Source of the DNA: Streptomyces olivochromogenes
GTDB taxonomy: Bacteria > Actinomycetota > Actinomycetes > Streptomycetales > Streptomycetaceae
Reading direction: 5' to 3'
Length of the DNA stretch: 64,000 bases
Assembly: GCF_001514115.1 (NCBI RefSeq)
Contig: NZ_KQ948477.1
Location: forward strand, 50,815-114,814
This document shows positions 27,060 through 36,398 of this stretch, one piece after another. Each line of letters opens with the position of its first letter. The first letter of the stretch is position 1. Under the pieces are notes generated by a model. It saw nothing but the letters and a program-made list of their open reading frames with translations, was not told the DNA's origin and did not search any database. The translations under genes were made by a program, and so were the position numbers.

Positions 27060-27202
27060 AGAAATCCCCACCGCTTGCCCGAGCTGGCCCCACTTCACCC
27101 CACTTCCCTGCCTCGGAGCCTGTCAGGGGCGACACCTTGCGCCTGCCGCCCGGGTCGCCCTCCCTCGACTCGATGGGTCGTCCAAGCCACTGACGGAATG
27201 CC

Positions 27203-27235
27203 AGAAGCCCGGCCTCCGTTCGGGACCGGGCTTCT
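27203..27235. terminator. Bidirectional terminator hairpin
   Basis: AGAAGCCCGG pairs with CCGGGCTTCT around a 13-base loop, followed by TCTGT on the plus strand. It lies 30 bases past the stop of the minus-strand DUF317 gene and serves converging transcripts. Confidence 0.75.
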
Positions 27236-27264
27236 TCTGTCGGGTTGAAGGACGCCGTCGATCG

Positions 27265-28083
27265 CTAGGCCGGCGCCCGCAGCAGTCGCTCCCGTGTGGC
27301 CAGGGGCGTCACCCGGCGCAGGACCGGTGCCGTCGAGCTGAGGGAGGCGGCGAAGGCGGACACGAGGTCGTGCGGGACGCTGGAACCGAAGGAGGCTGCC
27401 CACAGGCAGGGTGCGCCGAGCGCGGGCTCCGCCCACGCCTGCCATCCAGCCGGCCCCGCCTCATCGGCCTCGGCCGTCAGGGCTCGCGGGTCGGCGTCCT
27501 GGATGAGAGGCGGCACCTCGCCGAGGCTGATGTGCGAGGTGAACGTCGGGTCCGTCGCTGCCGCGTGGGGTTGGTCGATGTCGCGGAGCCATCCGTGTGC
27601 GGCGACGGCGTCGAGGACCAGCTCGGGGCCCGCGAGCGGCACGGTGGGCTCGCCCCGGGCGTCGAGCGCGACGAGGAAGTCAGTCACGGCCTCGCCGGGG
27701 ACATCGGTGGTGAAGTAGGACGACCACGACGCGAGCGGACTGCTCGTGTCCGCTCGGGCCGAGATGTGCCAGGCGATCGGCAGGTCGCCCAAGTGGAACG
27801 GCTCGTCCGCCAGACTCCACTGCGCCCAGCGGAGGGCGTCGGGGCTGATGTGCAGGACGGTGCTGCGCAGGACCTGGCGGTCCTCCGGCACCTCGTCCGG
27901 CTCATGCCGTCCGCGAACGATTGTCAGGCTCGTCCAGCCCAGGCCGGAGAGCGTGTCGGCGACGGCGTCGTACAGGCGCCCATCGTCGCCGGCCAAATAG
28001 CGAGGGCCAACCCAGAACGCGGGCTGGCCGCCACGCGGAGTGGACGGGTCGAGCGGGAAGTCGGGGTACAGGGGCGCCTCCAA
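27265..28083 (-). CDS. DUF317 domain protein
   Basis: 272 residues from a TTG start, 15 bases after the upstream stop. Segments such as ASWSSYFTTDVPGEAVTDFLVALDA and VPHDLVSAFAASLSSTAPVLR are typical of DUF317 proteins, usually found as two such domains per protein near Streptomyces plasmid transfer and maintenance genes. Function not known. It is in a minus-strand operon with 28,099 and 28,490. Confidence 0.8.
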   Translation of the reverse strand: MEAPLYPDFPLDPSTPRGGQPAFWVGPRYLAGDDGRLYDAVADTLSGLGWTSLTIVRGRHEPDEVPEDRQVLRSTVLHISPDALRWAQWSLADEPFHLGDLPIAWHISARADTSSPLASWSSYFTTDVPGEAVTDFLVALDARGEPTVPLAGPELVLDAVAAHGWLRDIDQPHAAATDPTFTSHISLGEVPPLIQDADPRALTAEADEAGPAGWQAWAEPALGAPCLWAASFGSSVPHDLVSAFAASLSSTAPVLRRVTPLATRERLLRAPA

Positions 28084-28098
28084 GGGCTCGATGCGGGT

Positions 28099-28389
28099 CT
28101 AGTTACCGCCGGCACGGCGGCGGGGGCGGCGTGGGGGTGCCTGGACGGGGCCCTGCCAGGTCAGGTCGACGGCGACCTCGGGCGGGAGGTGGCCGAGCTG
28201 TGCGTCCTCATCCCGTCCTTCGGCGAGATAGACGACGGTCCGGCCGGTCTCGTCCACGGACTGCACGACCTGCGCCAAGCGGTGTGCCATCGGGAAGAAG
28301 GGGTTCATGGCCTGGCGGACCGGAGCACTCTGGTCGCAGGCGGACAGCAGATCGATGAGATCGCCGACGGTCATCTCCGGGGACGTCAC
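28099..28389 (-). CDS. Small hypothetical protein, 96 aa
   Basis: GTG start with AGGAGG six bases upstream. Helical, ending in a basic tail (PPRRPRRRAGGN). No family recognised. It separates two DUF317 genes and is probably co-expressed with them. Confidence 0.7.
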   Translation of the reverse strand: MTSPEMTVGDLIDLLSACDQSAPVRQAMNPFFPMAHRLAQVVQSVDETGRTVVYLAEGRDEDAQLGHLPPEVAVDLTWQGPVQAPPRRPRRRAGGN

Positions 28390-28489
28390 GAACAGCCTCC
28401 TGGGGTGAGGGGGTAACGGGAGCGAAGGAACGGGCCGGGGGCCAGCCGTAAGCCAGCCCACCGGGTGGGACTGCCGGGGACCTGCACCG

Positions 28490-28849
28490 TCATATGCGGC
28501 GCGAGGTCTCCAACACGCGTGCCACGGCGGCGGCGACGATGTCGGCCGGCGTCTCGGTGTCGAATGACAGGTGGTAGCCCGGCACCCTCGCCGTGCCGGT
28601 GACGGCGATCGTCCACCCCTCGCCGTCGGTACCGGGGCGGCCATTCGGGAACCAGCCGAGGTAGAAGCGGCCGTCCTTCGAGCTGACGTGCACGTCCGCG
28701 CGGTCATCCACGATGAGGTGGAAGTCCTCTGCGGAGAACTGGTCCGTGACGAGCGTGGGCTGGCCAGGGCCGAGCTGCCACTCGCGCAGCCGCAGGGCTC
28801 CTACGGTGGTGGAGAAACCAGGGCCGGCGGGAGCTACGATCACAGGCAA
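28490..28849 (-). CDS. DUF317 domain protein (single domain)
   Basis: 119 residues from a TTG start with AGAGGTGA before it. FHLIVDDRADVHVSSKDGRFYLGWFP and HLSFDTETPADIVAAAVARVL carry the DUF317 pattern. It is the gene nearest to the transposon, whose left terminus lies 108 bases upstream of this start, so its promoter region may have been altered by the insertion. Confidence 0.75.
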   Translation of the reverse strand: MPVIVAPAGPGFSTTVGALRLREWQLGPGQPTLVTDQFSAEDFHLIVDDRADVHVSSKDGRFYLGWFPNGRPGTDGEGWTIAVTGTARVPGYHLSFDTETPADIVAAAVARVLETSRRI

Positions 28850-28951
28850 TCACCTCTCTGACCTGGGATTTCTTGCAAGGTCGTCTACGTTGACATGCCC
28901 TCGCCCGCGTTGGCCAGTCTTTCCACGCTCTTTCCTGTCTGCCCCCGGCGA

Positions 28952-29042
28952 ACTGCTGTCCTTTGTCATCCAATCGAGGCGTTTGACAGCGAACTCAGTC
29001 GTTTGGGCTTTTCTGACAGTGAATCTAGTCGGAGGGGTGATC
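28952..29042 (+). repeat. Left end of element I with target duplication ACTGC
   Basis: ACTGC at 28,952-28,956 is followed by TGTCCTTTGTCATCC. Two direct TnsB-like sites follow: TTGACAGCGAACTCAGTC from 28,983 and CTGACAGTGAATCTAGTC from 29,013. The same layout recurs at 43,250 and, inverted, at the window end. Confidence 0.85.
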
Positions 29043-29058
29043 ACGCTGGGGGTGTCGA

Positions 29059-29817
29059 ATGTCGGTATCGACAGGGGTGGAGAGCACTGCCCCGTACGTC
29101 GAGGTGTCGTGCCGTGTGGACGACAAGCGCGGGAGTAAGCGGCGTCGTCCGTTGCTGGACTGCGCGACGGCCAGGTTCGAAGACGCGGTGCCTGTCCGGC
29201 CGTTTCGGTGGTCGTGGGGTGGACGCAATTTCCCCGGGTGGTACTGGGCGGCGACTACAGGGCAGCACGTCGGTTTCGAGTCGTGGTTGGAGCGGGACCG
29301 GCTGGTGCTCATGGACTTCGATCCAGCTGTGGTGGGGATGGCGTCCCAGCCGTTCTGGCTGCACTGGCACGACGGGGAACGTGAGCGTCGGCATGCCCCG
29401 GACTTCTTCGTGCGTCGGGTCGATGGCTCGGCGGTGGTCGTCGATGTCCGTGCCGACGACTGGATCGCTCCGCGGGATACCGAAGCGTTCGAATTGACGC
29501 GCAGGGCATGCGCGGAAGTTGGGTGGTGGTTCGAGCGGGTGGGGACGCCGGAGGCAGTGCTACTGGCGAATGTCCGGTGGCTGTCGCGCTACCGGCACCC
29601 GCGCTGCCGGCGGGAGCCGGTCGCAGCTCGGCTGCTGGAGGTCTTTTCTCAGCCGGGGCCGCTGATGGCTGGGGCTGATGCGGCTGGCGACCGGCTCGAG
29701 ACGCTGCCTGTGTTGTTCCACCTCTTGTGGAAGCACGAGTTGTCGGCCGAGCAGATGGACATCGAACTGCTCGGTCCGCGCACGGTCGTGCACCGGGCCG
29801 GCGGGAGTACCGGATGA
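29059..29817 (+). CDS. tnsA: TnsA-like transposase endonuclease subunit
   Basis: 252 residues. TnsA cuts the 5' strands at the transposon ends, allowing cut-and-paste movement. The nuclease core is visible: Glu 74 in HVGFESWLERD, Asp 115 in HAPDFF and VVVDVRADD, where Arg 131 stands at the usual Lys position, as in many actinobacterial TnsA proteins. The C-terminal 100 residues should contact TnsC. The stop overlaps the tnsB start as ATGA. It lies directly inside the left end. Confidence 0.9.
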   Translation: MSVSTGVESTAPYVEVSCRVDDKRGSKRRRPLLDCATARFEDAVPVRPFRWSWGGRNFPGWYWAATTGQHVGFESWLERDRLVLMDFDPAVVGMASQPFWLHWHDGERERRHAPDFFVRRVDGSAVVVDVRADDWIAPRDTEAFELTRRACAEVGWWFERVGTPEAVLLANVRWLSRYRHPRCRREPVAARLLEVFSQPGPLMAGADAAGDRLETLPVLFHLLWKHELSAEQMDIELLGPRTVVHRAGGSTG

Positions 29818-31706
29818 CGAGCGAGGAGCGTCGGGTCCCGCCGACTGCGCGGATCGCGGAGTTCCCTAAGAAGGCTGCTGAACAGGCCCGTTGGTGGGAA
29901 GGACACATCCTGGAGGTGCTGCACGGATTGCCGCCGGATGCTCCCCACGGGGCAGTGCCGCGACCGGAGTTCGACCCTCGGCAACGTTGCCTGGCCGAGC
30001 GGGAGCGAGCCAAGGCCGCCGAGCTGACAGCGGCGGGCCATCGGATGACGGCCAGTGGAATCAAGCAGCGGCGCCAGCGTTATCAGCGCGACGGGCTGGT
30101 GGGGCTGGCGGACGGCCGGTCGGCCAAGAAGCTGCCGGACTTCGGCCAGATCTCCCCGTTGGTGGTCGAGGCAATGAGGCAGGCGATCGCCGAGACGACC
30201 GATGCCTCATCGAGGACGGTCCGTTTCACCATCTGGCGGACGAAGGAGATCCTGGCGTCCCGCGAGGATGCCGACGGCATCGAACTGCCTACGGAGCGCA
30301 CGCTTTATCGGCTGTTCGACAAGTTGGCGCTGGGCACGCACGCGACCGGTTCGGCGAGGACACGCCGTTCGTTGCAGGCGCGTCCGGCCGGTCCGTTCGG
30401 GGAGGTCCCGGCTGTCGCGCCGGGCGAGCTGATGCAGATCGACTCCACTCCGTTGGACGTTTTGGTACGGCTGGATGACGGCATCGCGGAGAAGGTCGAG
30501 TTGACCGCGCTGGTCGACATCGCGTCCAGGTCGATCACGGCGGCAGTGCTGCGTCCGACGACGAAGGCGGCCGACGCCTCCGCCCTCCTGGCCCGCAGCA
30601 TCACACCGGAGACGATGCGGCCGGGCTGGCCACAGGCGCTGCGGATGTCCCGGTCGGTGCTTCCGCACCGGCGGCTGCTGGCCCTGGACGAGCGGCTGGA
30701 GCAGGCGGCGGCGCGTCCGGTGATCGTTCCAGAGACGATCGTCTGCGATCACGGCAAAGTGTTTATCTCACACAACTTCCGTGCCTCCTGCCGCTTCTTG
30801 GGCGTCTCGCTGCAGCCGACGCACAAGGCGTCACCCTTCGAGAAGGGCGTGATCGAGAAGACGCTGGGATCGGTGGCGACGCTGTTCGCGCAGTTCGTCG
30901 CGGGGTACACCGGCCGCTCGGTGGAGCGCCGTGGCCGGCATGTGGAAAACGGGCCGTTGTGGTCCTTGCCCGAACTGCAGGACCTGCTGGACGAGTGGGT
31001 CGTCACGGTCTGGCAGAACCGGCCGCACGACGCGCTGCGCGATCCCAGCACGCCGAAGCGGGCGTTCTCGCCGAACGAGAAGTACGCGATGCTACTGGAG
31101 TCGTGCGGCTACGTTCCGGCCCCGTTGAGCGGTGAGGACTATGTCGAGTTGCTGCCGGAGCGGTGGCACACGATCAACGCCTACGGCATCCGGATCAAAC
31201 ATCGCACCTACGACAGCCCGGAGTTGAACCCGCTGCGCCGTCAGCACTCCGGGGTCGCGGAGAAGAAGGGCTTGTGGGAGATCCACTACGACCCCTACGA
31301 CGTCTCCCGGATCTGGGTACGCGACCGCCGCGGTGAGAGCGACCGGTGGATCACCGTGTTCTGGCGGCACCTGCACCGCGTCGGCGTCCCGTTCGGCGAG
31401 ATGGCCTGGGACCACGCCCGCCAGCAGGTTCCGAACGACAGCGAAATCCAGATCGCGGAAGCGGCAGCAGCCCTGCTCAAGCGCGCCCACAACGGCCCTG
31501 CCGACGAGGACCGCCCTCCGACCAAACGATCGAAGAAGGATCGCCGGGTCGCAGCCCGCACCCGAGCGACCGCCCCGAGCCGGGAGATCCCTGACCCACC
31601 GGCCGAGAGCGAGCCCATGGACGAGGACCCGGCGGACTCCGCGCCGGCAGAGGTCATCCCGCTGGGCCTGTTTGACCCGCTGGCCGATCCTTGGAGGCGC
31701 ACGTGA
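29814..31706 (+). CDS. tnsB: TnsB-like DDE transposase
   Basis: 630 residues. Helix-turn-helix segments precede an RNase-H-fold core with the triad Asp 210 (LMQIDSTP), Asp 312 (IVCDHGKVF) and Glu 348 (GVIEKTLG), 35 residues between the last two. A Mu-type beta-barrel domain follows. The tail from about residue 560 is acidic and disordered and ends in LGLFDPLADPW, a likely TnsC-contacting hook as in Tn7-like systems. Binds the repeats at the element ends and joins 3' ends to target DNA. Confidence 0.92.
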   Translation: MTSEERRVPPTARIAEFPKKAAEQARWWEGHILEVLHGLPPDAPHGAVPRPEFDPRQRCLAERERAKAAELTAAGHRMTASGIKQRRQRYQRDGLVGLADGRSAKKLPDFGQISPLVVEAMRQAIAETTDASSRTVRFTIWRTKEILASREDADGIELPTERTLYRLFDKLALGTHATGSARTRRSLQARPAGPFGEVPAVAPGELMQIDSTPLDVLVRLDDGIAEKVELTALVDIASRSITAAVLRPTTKAADASALLARSITPETMRPGWPQALRMSRSVLPHRRLLALDERLEQAAARPVIVPETIVCDHGKVFISHNFRASCRFLGVSLQPTHKASPFEKGVIEKTLGSVATLFAQFVAGYTGRSVERRGRHVENGPLWSLPELQDLLDEWVVTVWQNRPHDALRDPSTPKRAFSPNEKYAMLLESCGYVPAPLSGEDYVELLPERWHTINAYGIRIKHRTYDSPELNPLRRQHSGVAEKKGLWEIHYDPYDVSRIWVRDRRGESDRWITVFWRHLHRVGVPFGEMAWDHARQQVPNDSEIQIAEAAAALLKRAHNGPADEDRPPTKRSKKDRRVAARTRATAPSREIPDPPAESEPMDEDPADSAPAEVIPLGLFDPLADPWRRT

Positions 31707-32755
31707 CCATCTCCAAACCGGTGGCCCGACACACCGTGCTGCAAGAGACCGACACCGAGGCCGACCGGCAGCTGAACACTCTGACCGGATGGCGCAGGTT
31801 CATCGACGGCCCACCCACTCCCCCGGTCTTGGCGTCGCGCAGTGCCTGGCAGCAGATGAACCCAGCCAAGCGGGATCTCTATGACGAGTCCCGCCTTGAC
31901 CATCACGCTCGGATGCTCACCGTCGCCACCTCGTTCGTCGAGCGGACGGCGATCTGCGGCCGTCGTCTGGTGCTGCTGAACCGGCACGCGATCAGCGCCC
32001 GCCGCGGCTTGATCGTTTCCGGCCCGGCGGGAACCGGAAAGACCATCGCCATCACGCAGTTGGGGCTCTCCCATGAACTACTGGACCGGGCCCGGCACCC
32101 TCATGCCACACACCGGATTCCGGTCGTCTACGTCACCGTCCCGCCCGCCGCGACCGCCCGCATGATCGCGACCGAGTTCGCACGCTTCCTGGGCCTGCCG
32201 GTGCGGGCCCGCTCGAACATGACGGACATCATCGAGGCTGTCGTCGGTGTCTGCACCGATACCCGCACCGCTCTGGTGCTGGTCGACGAACTCCACAACA
32301 TCTCACTGACCAGCCGCCACGGCGCCGAAGTCGCCGACACCCTCAAGTACTTCTCCGAGCGACTGGCTGCCACCTTCGTCTATGCCGGCATCGACATCGA
32401 CGAATCCGGGATGCTGTCCGGGACACGCGGCGCGCAGATCGCGGGCCGCTTCACCCTGATCCCCTCCCGCCCCTTCCCCTACAACAGTGAATGGAAGGGC
32501 CTGGTCGCCGCCATGGAAGACACCCTGCGGCTGCACGAACACCGCTCCGGCGCTCTCACCGACCTGGACCGCTTCCTGCACAACCACACCGGCGGCATGA
32601 TCGGATCCCTCTCCCACGCCGTCCGCGGAGCCGCCCTCGACGCCATCCTCACCGGCACCGAGAAGATCACCAAGAAGAGCCTCCAGGCCATTCCGCTCGA
32701 CCACACCGCCCACACGACGGCGTCGATGGCCACGAAGACCGCTATGTCCCGATGA
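31703..32755 (+). CDS. tnsC: TnsC/TniB-like AAA+ regulator of transposition
   Basis: GTG start in a GTGA overlap with tnsB. Walker A is SGPAGTGKT and Walker B is LVLVDELHN. 350 residues. This ATPase links target selection by TniQ to the TnsAB transposase and mediates target immunity. Overlapping starts and stops with tnsB and tniQ show a single operon. Confidence 0.9.
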   Translation: MTISKPVARHTVLQETDTEADRQLNTLTGWRRFIDGPPTPPVLASRSAWQQMNPAKRDLYDESRLDHHARMLTVATSFVERTAICGRRLVLLNRHAISARRGLIVSGPAGTGKTIAITQLGLSHELLDRARHPHATHRIPVVYVTVPPAATARMIATEFARFLGLPVRARSNMTDIIEAVVGVCTDTRTALVLVDELHNISLTSRHGAEVADTLKYFSERLAATFVYAGIDIDESGMLSGTRGAQIAGRFTLIPSRPFPYNSEWKGLVAAMEDTLRLHEHRSGALTDLDRFLHNHTGGMIGSLSHAVRGAALDAILTGTEKITKKSLQAIPLDHTAHTTASMATKTAMSR

Positions 32756-33417
32756 ACAGCGAACTGCCGCCCCGGTTCGCGCCGCTGCCGGTCCGGCTCC
32801 GCCCCTGCCTCGGAGAATCCACCAACTCCTACATCCGGCGCCTGGCCCGCGCCAACCATCTCCAGCCCAGCTTCCTGCACTGCTATCTCTGCGGCCCACC
32901 GCAGTGGTTCGGCAGGCCGCTCCTCGAACACCTCGCCACCACCGCCGGCCACTCGCCCGAAGCACTCGAACGGGCTCTCGCCGATGCCCACTCCCTGGGC
33001 GGCACAAACAGACCACGCCGACGCCTCCCCAGCAGGAATCCCTTCGCCAGGCGCCAGGACCTGGCTAACCGCATCGTCCAAGAGGCCCTCAAGGGGACGC
33101 AGATCCGCACGCTCGCAAAGCGCCACAACCTCCGTTGCTCGGACATCCGCTTCGCCCTGGAGATCCCACGCCTGACCGCCACCGAGTCGGGTCAACTGGG
33201 CGACCTCATCACAGGCGGACTCGCCGACCTGATCGAGAGCATGATCAGCAGAGGGCTCAACGGTAGGCAGATCTGGACAGACCTCATGGACCACCACGAC
33301 TACTTGGTCACCTACCACAGCATTCGGCACTACATCAGATACACGCGACTCCGAACGGCGTCAGCACGCGTAGGGAACCCAGAGGCGCAGACAGGGGCCC
33401 CAGCCGCCTCTCCCTGA
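32752..33417 (+). CDS. tniQ: TniQ-family target-selection protein, short
   Basis: 221 residues starting in an ATGA overlap. LPVRLRPCLGESTNSYIRRLARANH is the TniQ N-terminus. The HCYLC near residue 45 is the only Cys pair, so the zinc fingers seen in TnsD are reduced. A helix-turn-helix-like C-terminus (IRTLAKRHNLRCSDIRFAL; GRQIWTDLMDHHDY) may read the attachment site. No second TniQ/TnsD or TnsE gene is visible, so this protein probably alone chooses the target, consistent with repeated insertion at one site. Confidence 0.85.
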   Translation: MNSELPPRFAPLPVRLRPCLGESTNSYIRRLARANHLQPSFLHCYLCGPPQWFGRPLLEHLATTAGHSPEALERALADAHSLGGTNRPRRRLPSRNPFARRQDLANRIVQEALKGTQIRTLAKRHNLRCSDIRFALEIPRLTATESGQLGDLITGGLADLIESMISRGLNGRQIWTDLMDHHDYLVTYHSIRHYIRYTRLRTASARVGNPEAQTGAPAASP

Positions 33418-33781
33418 CAGCGGTGAAGTACGAGGCCCCATGCCAGAGCCGCATGCATAGGTCACGGCCGTCGTAGACAGCGACGCCACCGAGCTTGCAC
33501 GGAGCGGCGACGCTCCGGGAGGCAAGCGCGCAGGCGTGGTCCGGCGACTCGGAAGGGCCACCGGCGGAGGTGCAGCGGAGCGGCGTCCGGGGCGGCAGGG
33601 ACGCAGGGGCCATGGATGACGAAGAGGAGGAGCGCCAAAATGTCACCTGGCGACCATCGCGTGACCGCTATCCGCGGGGCGATTTGTCAGATCCCGGGGA
33701 AGGATGGGAGGGCGCTACGGCGAGCAATCAGCCGCTGACGCACCCTCCCACATCACCCGAACCGCGCCGGAAGGACATGTC
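33418..33781. other. Gap between tniQ and cargo with nested stem-loop
   Basis: No gene supported. At 33,493-33,527 GCTTGC pairs with GCAAGC around an inner stem GGAGCG-GCGA-CGCTCC; this may end the tns transcript. AAGGA before the esterase start is the only other signal. Confidence 0.4.
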
Positions 33782-35218
33782 ATGGCCGCCACCACACCCA
33801 AGGCTCCGACTGCACCAGGGGTACGGTCCTGGTGGGGGATCCCGTACGCCACCGCCGAGCGGTACCGCCGCCCCGTGGTCGCGGATTTCGATCCGGACCT
33901 CCCCTATGACCGCAAGGGCGTCGTCTCCGTCCAGCCCGACAGCGGTGACTGGCTCGAAGCGGACAGCGGGATGGGCGAGGACTGCCTGAACCTGAACGTG
34001 TGGGCTCCCGAGCAGCCGGCCAGGGAGGCGCTGCCGGTGGCCGTGTACATCCACGGCGGCGGATTCGAGTACGGCGCGAACACGCAGATCACCTCGAACG
34101 CCGCTGGCCTCGCCGCGACGGGGCGAGTGGTGGGCGTGTCGGTCAACTACCGGCTCGGCGCCCTGGGCGCGCTCTCCCTCTCGCAGTACGGCGGGCGGCT
34201 CGCCGAGGCCAGCAACCTCTTCCTGCAGGACGTCATCGCCGCGCTCACCTGGATCCAGCGGAACATCGCCCACTTCGGCGGCGATCCCGACCAGGTCACC
34301 GTCTACGGCCACAGCGGCGGCGCCTATACCACCTTCGGGCTGCTCAGTGCCTCCTCCGCCAACGGCCTGTACCGGCGCCTGGCCGGGTTCTCCGGCGGGC
34401 CAGCCCGCTCCATCCCGGCCTGGTGGGCCGAGGAGCTCGCGCACAGGTTCGTCACGGAACTCGGTGTCGCAGACAACCCCGACAAGCTGATCGACCTCGA
34501 CACGGCCTCCTTGGTGGCCGCCCTGAAGAAGGTCGCCCCGACGGATCTCGGAGTCCGTGGCGGGGTGGACAACCAGGCCACCGGCGTCGTCCTGGACATC
34601 GGACAGCCCGGCGCGGTGGTGCACGCCCACCCCATGGATGTCCTGGCCTCGGGCGCGCACCGCGGTGTCGACGTGCTGCTGAGCATGGCCAGCGACGACA
34701 TGGGCTGGTGGGTGGCGAACGACCTCGACCGGTTCGACCCGCACACGCTCGACCGCGTCACCGACGAGGTCGCGGGGTGGCGCATTTCCCGCTCCCGCGC
34801 CAGGAAGATCGTCCATGCCTACGACCAGGGCGGCCGTACCCCGGCCGAGGTTCGCGCCGCGCTCATGGCGGACTACCTCTTCGCGCTTCCCGCCGCCCGC
34901 GGTGCCCTGGCCCACGCCGCCGCGGGCGGCAACGCCCATCTCCTGGTGATCGGGCCCGCCGAGGGCGCGCCCGCCGTGCACGGCACCGAGATGTACGCCC
35001 TGGTCGGCCAGGAACAGCCGGGCCGCAGTGCCGAGCAGGCCGAGCGTGACACGCGTATCCGCGACATCCTGCTCGACTTCGTCACCGGCGAGCAGTCCCG
35101 GCTGTGGCCCGCCGTCACGGACCGTCCGACCTCGGAAAGGGTCGGCAACCCTCCCTTCGAGGCGAGCGCCCACTATCAGGCGGCCCTCGACCTGTGGGAG
35201 GGCATCGACCGTCCCTGA
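33782..35218 (+). CDS. Carboxylesterase (type-B family)
   Basis: 478 residues. Oxyanion-hole motif YIHGGGFEYG, nucleophile elbow VYGHSGGAYT (GxSxG, with His before the Ser where most family members have Glu), and conserved GEDCLNLNVW and WIQRNIAHFGGDPDQVT. It hydrolyses esters of unknown origin. First cargo gene after tniQ; it and the next three genes look like a small detoxification set. Confidence 0.85.
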   Translation: MAATTPKAPTAPGVRSWWGIPYATAERYRRPVVADFDPDLPYDRKGVVSVQPDSGDWLEADSGMGEDCLNLNVWAPEQPAREALPVAVYIHGGGFEYGANTQITSNAAGLAATGRVVGVSVNYRLGALGALSLSQYGGRLAEASNLFLQDVIAALTWIQRNIAHFGGDPDQVTVYGHSGGAYTTFGLLSASSANGLYRRLAGFSGGPARSIPAWWAEELAHRFVTELGVADNPDKLIDLDTASLVAALKKVAPTDLGVRGGVDNQATGVVLDIGQPGAVVHAHPMDVLASGAHRGVDVLLSMASDDMGWWVANDLDRFDPHTLDRVTDEVAGWRISRSRARKIVHAYDQGGRTPAEVRAALMADYLFALPAARGALAHAAAGGNAHLLVIGPAEGAPAVHGTEMYALVGQEQPGRSAEQAERDTRIRDILLDFVTGEQSRLWPAVTDRPTSERVGNPPFEASAHYQAALDLWEGIDRP

Positions 35219-35291
35219 CGGCCATCGGGGAATACGGGCATGCGGAACAGCACAGAGCTACCAGGGGACGAACACGGTAAAGGAGCTGGGT

Positions 35292-36314
35292 ATGAGCCAA
35301 GGGACAGCAGCCGGCGATTCCGTACCGGCGACGATGCGGGCCGTTGTCGTCACCCGGCCGGGCGGCCTGGACGCACTGGAGATCCAGGATGTGCCGGTGC
35401 CCGTCCGTAAGCCCGGCTGGGTGCGGATCAGAGTGAAGGCGTTCGGCGTCAACGAGTCCGAAGTCACCACCCGCAAGGGCGAGTCAGACGCCGAGGTCAC
35501 CTACCCGCGTGTACCCGGCATCGAGGGCGTCGGCGTGGTCGACGAGGCCGACGAGAACAGCGGGCTGCGGCCAGGACAGCAGGTGGCCACGATGATGGGT
35601 GGCATGGGCCGTTCGTACGACGGCGCGTACGCCGAATACGTGACCGTCCCGGCGGCGCAGGTCATCCCGTTCGAGACCAGTCTGCCGTGGGAGGTCGTCG
35701 GTGCGCTGCCGGAGATGTTCCAGACCGCCTACGGATCGCTGACCACCGGCCTGGACCTCAAGGCCGGGCAGACGCTGCTGATCCGCGGCGGCACCTCCAC
35801 AGTCGGGCTGAGCGCGGCCACGATCGCGAAGGACCTCGGAGCCACCGTGCTGTCCACCACCCGCAGCCCCGGCCGGGCCGGGGAACTCACGGCCGTGGGC
35901 ATTGACCATCCCCTTGTCGACGACGGCACTCTCGCCGACCAGGTGCGCGCGCTGCTGCCGGACGGCGTGGACGCCGCACTGGAACTGGTGGGCTGCTCGG
36001 TCCTCGCCGACACCCTCAGCACCGTCCGCCGCCACGGCACGGTCTGCTTCACCGGAGCCCTGGCGGGCCAGTGGACGATCCCCGATTTCAGCCCGTTCAT
36101 GATCCCGGGCGGGGTGCGGCTGACGTCCTATGGCGGTCAGGCAGCCGACCTCCCGGCCGACGTCTTCGCTCACCAGCTCCAGGCCATCGCCGCAGGACGC
36201 CTCAACGTCCCGGTCGCGAAGGTCTACCACGGCCTGGAACAGGTCCGTGACGCCCAGGCCGACGTCGAGTCCGGCACCACACTGGGCAAGCACGTCGTCG
36301 TCCTGGACGACTGA
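35292..36314 (+). CDS. Quinone oxidoreductase-like medium-chain dehydrogenase
   Basis: ATG at 35,292 with AGGAG nine bases before. N-terminal GroES-like domain (MRAVVVTRPGGLDALEIQDVPVP) and an NADPH-binding segment TLLIRGGTSTVGLSAATIAKDLGATVLSTTR. No structural-zinc cysteine cluster, so zinc-independent. 340 residues. Probably reduces quinones or enones. Convergent with the TetR gene. Confidence 0.85.
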   Translation: MSQGTAAGDSVPATMRAVVVTRPGGLDALEIQDVPVPVRKPGWVRIRVKAFGVNESEVTTRKGESDAEVTYPRVPGIEGVGVVDEADENSGLRPGQQVATMMGGMGRSYDGAYAEYVTVPAAQVIPFETSLPWEVVGALPEMFQTAYGSLTTGLDLKAGQTLLIRGGTSTVGLSAATIAKDLGATVLSTTRSPGRAGELTAVGIDHPLVDDGTLADQVRALLPDGVDAALELVGCSVLADTLSTVRRHGTVCFTGALAGQWTIPDFSPFMIPGGVRLTSYGGQAADLPADVFAHQLQAIAAGRLNVPVAKVYHGLEQVRDAQADVESGTTLGKHVVVLDD

Positions 36315-36398
36315 GCCCGGATCCCTCGACTTGTGCGGCAAGGGCGGTCGGCGCCGTTTGGGGAATGTTCGAGCAGGCTGCCGCCGGTCCGGGCGACC

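Noticed and set aside
28957..33417. CRISPR-associated transposon
   Set aside because: No Cas genes or repeat-spacer array in the window; a single TniQ with TnsABC fits a site-specific Tn7-like element.
33335..33646. Minus-strand frame of 103 codons after tniQ
   Set aside because: Ser/Pro-rich, no ribosome site, overlaps the tniQ end and a stem-loop.
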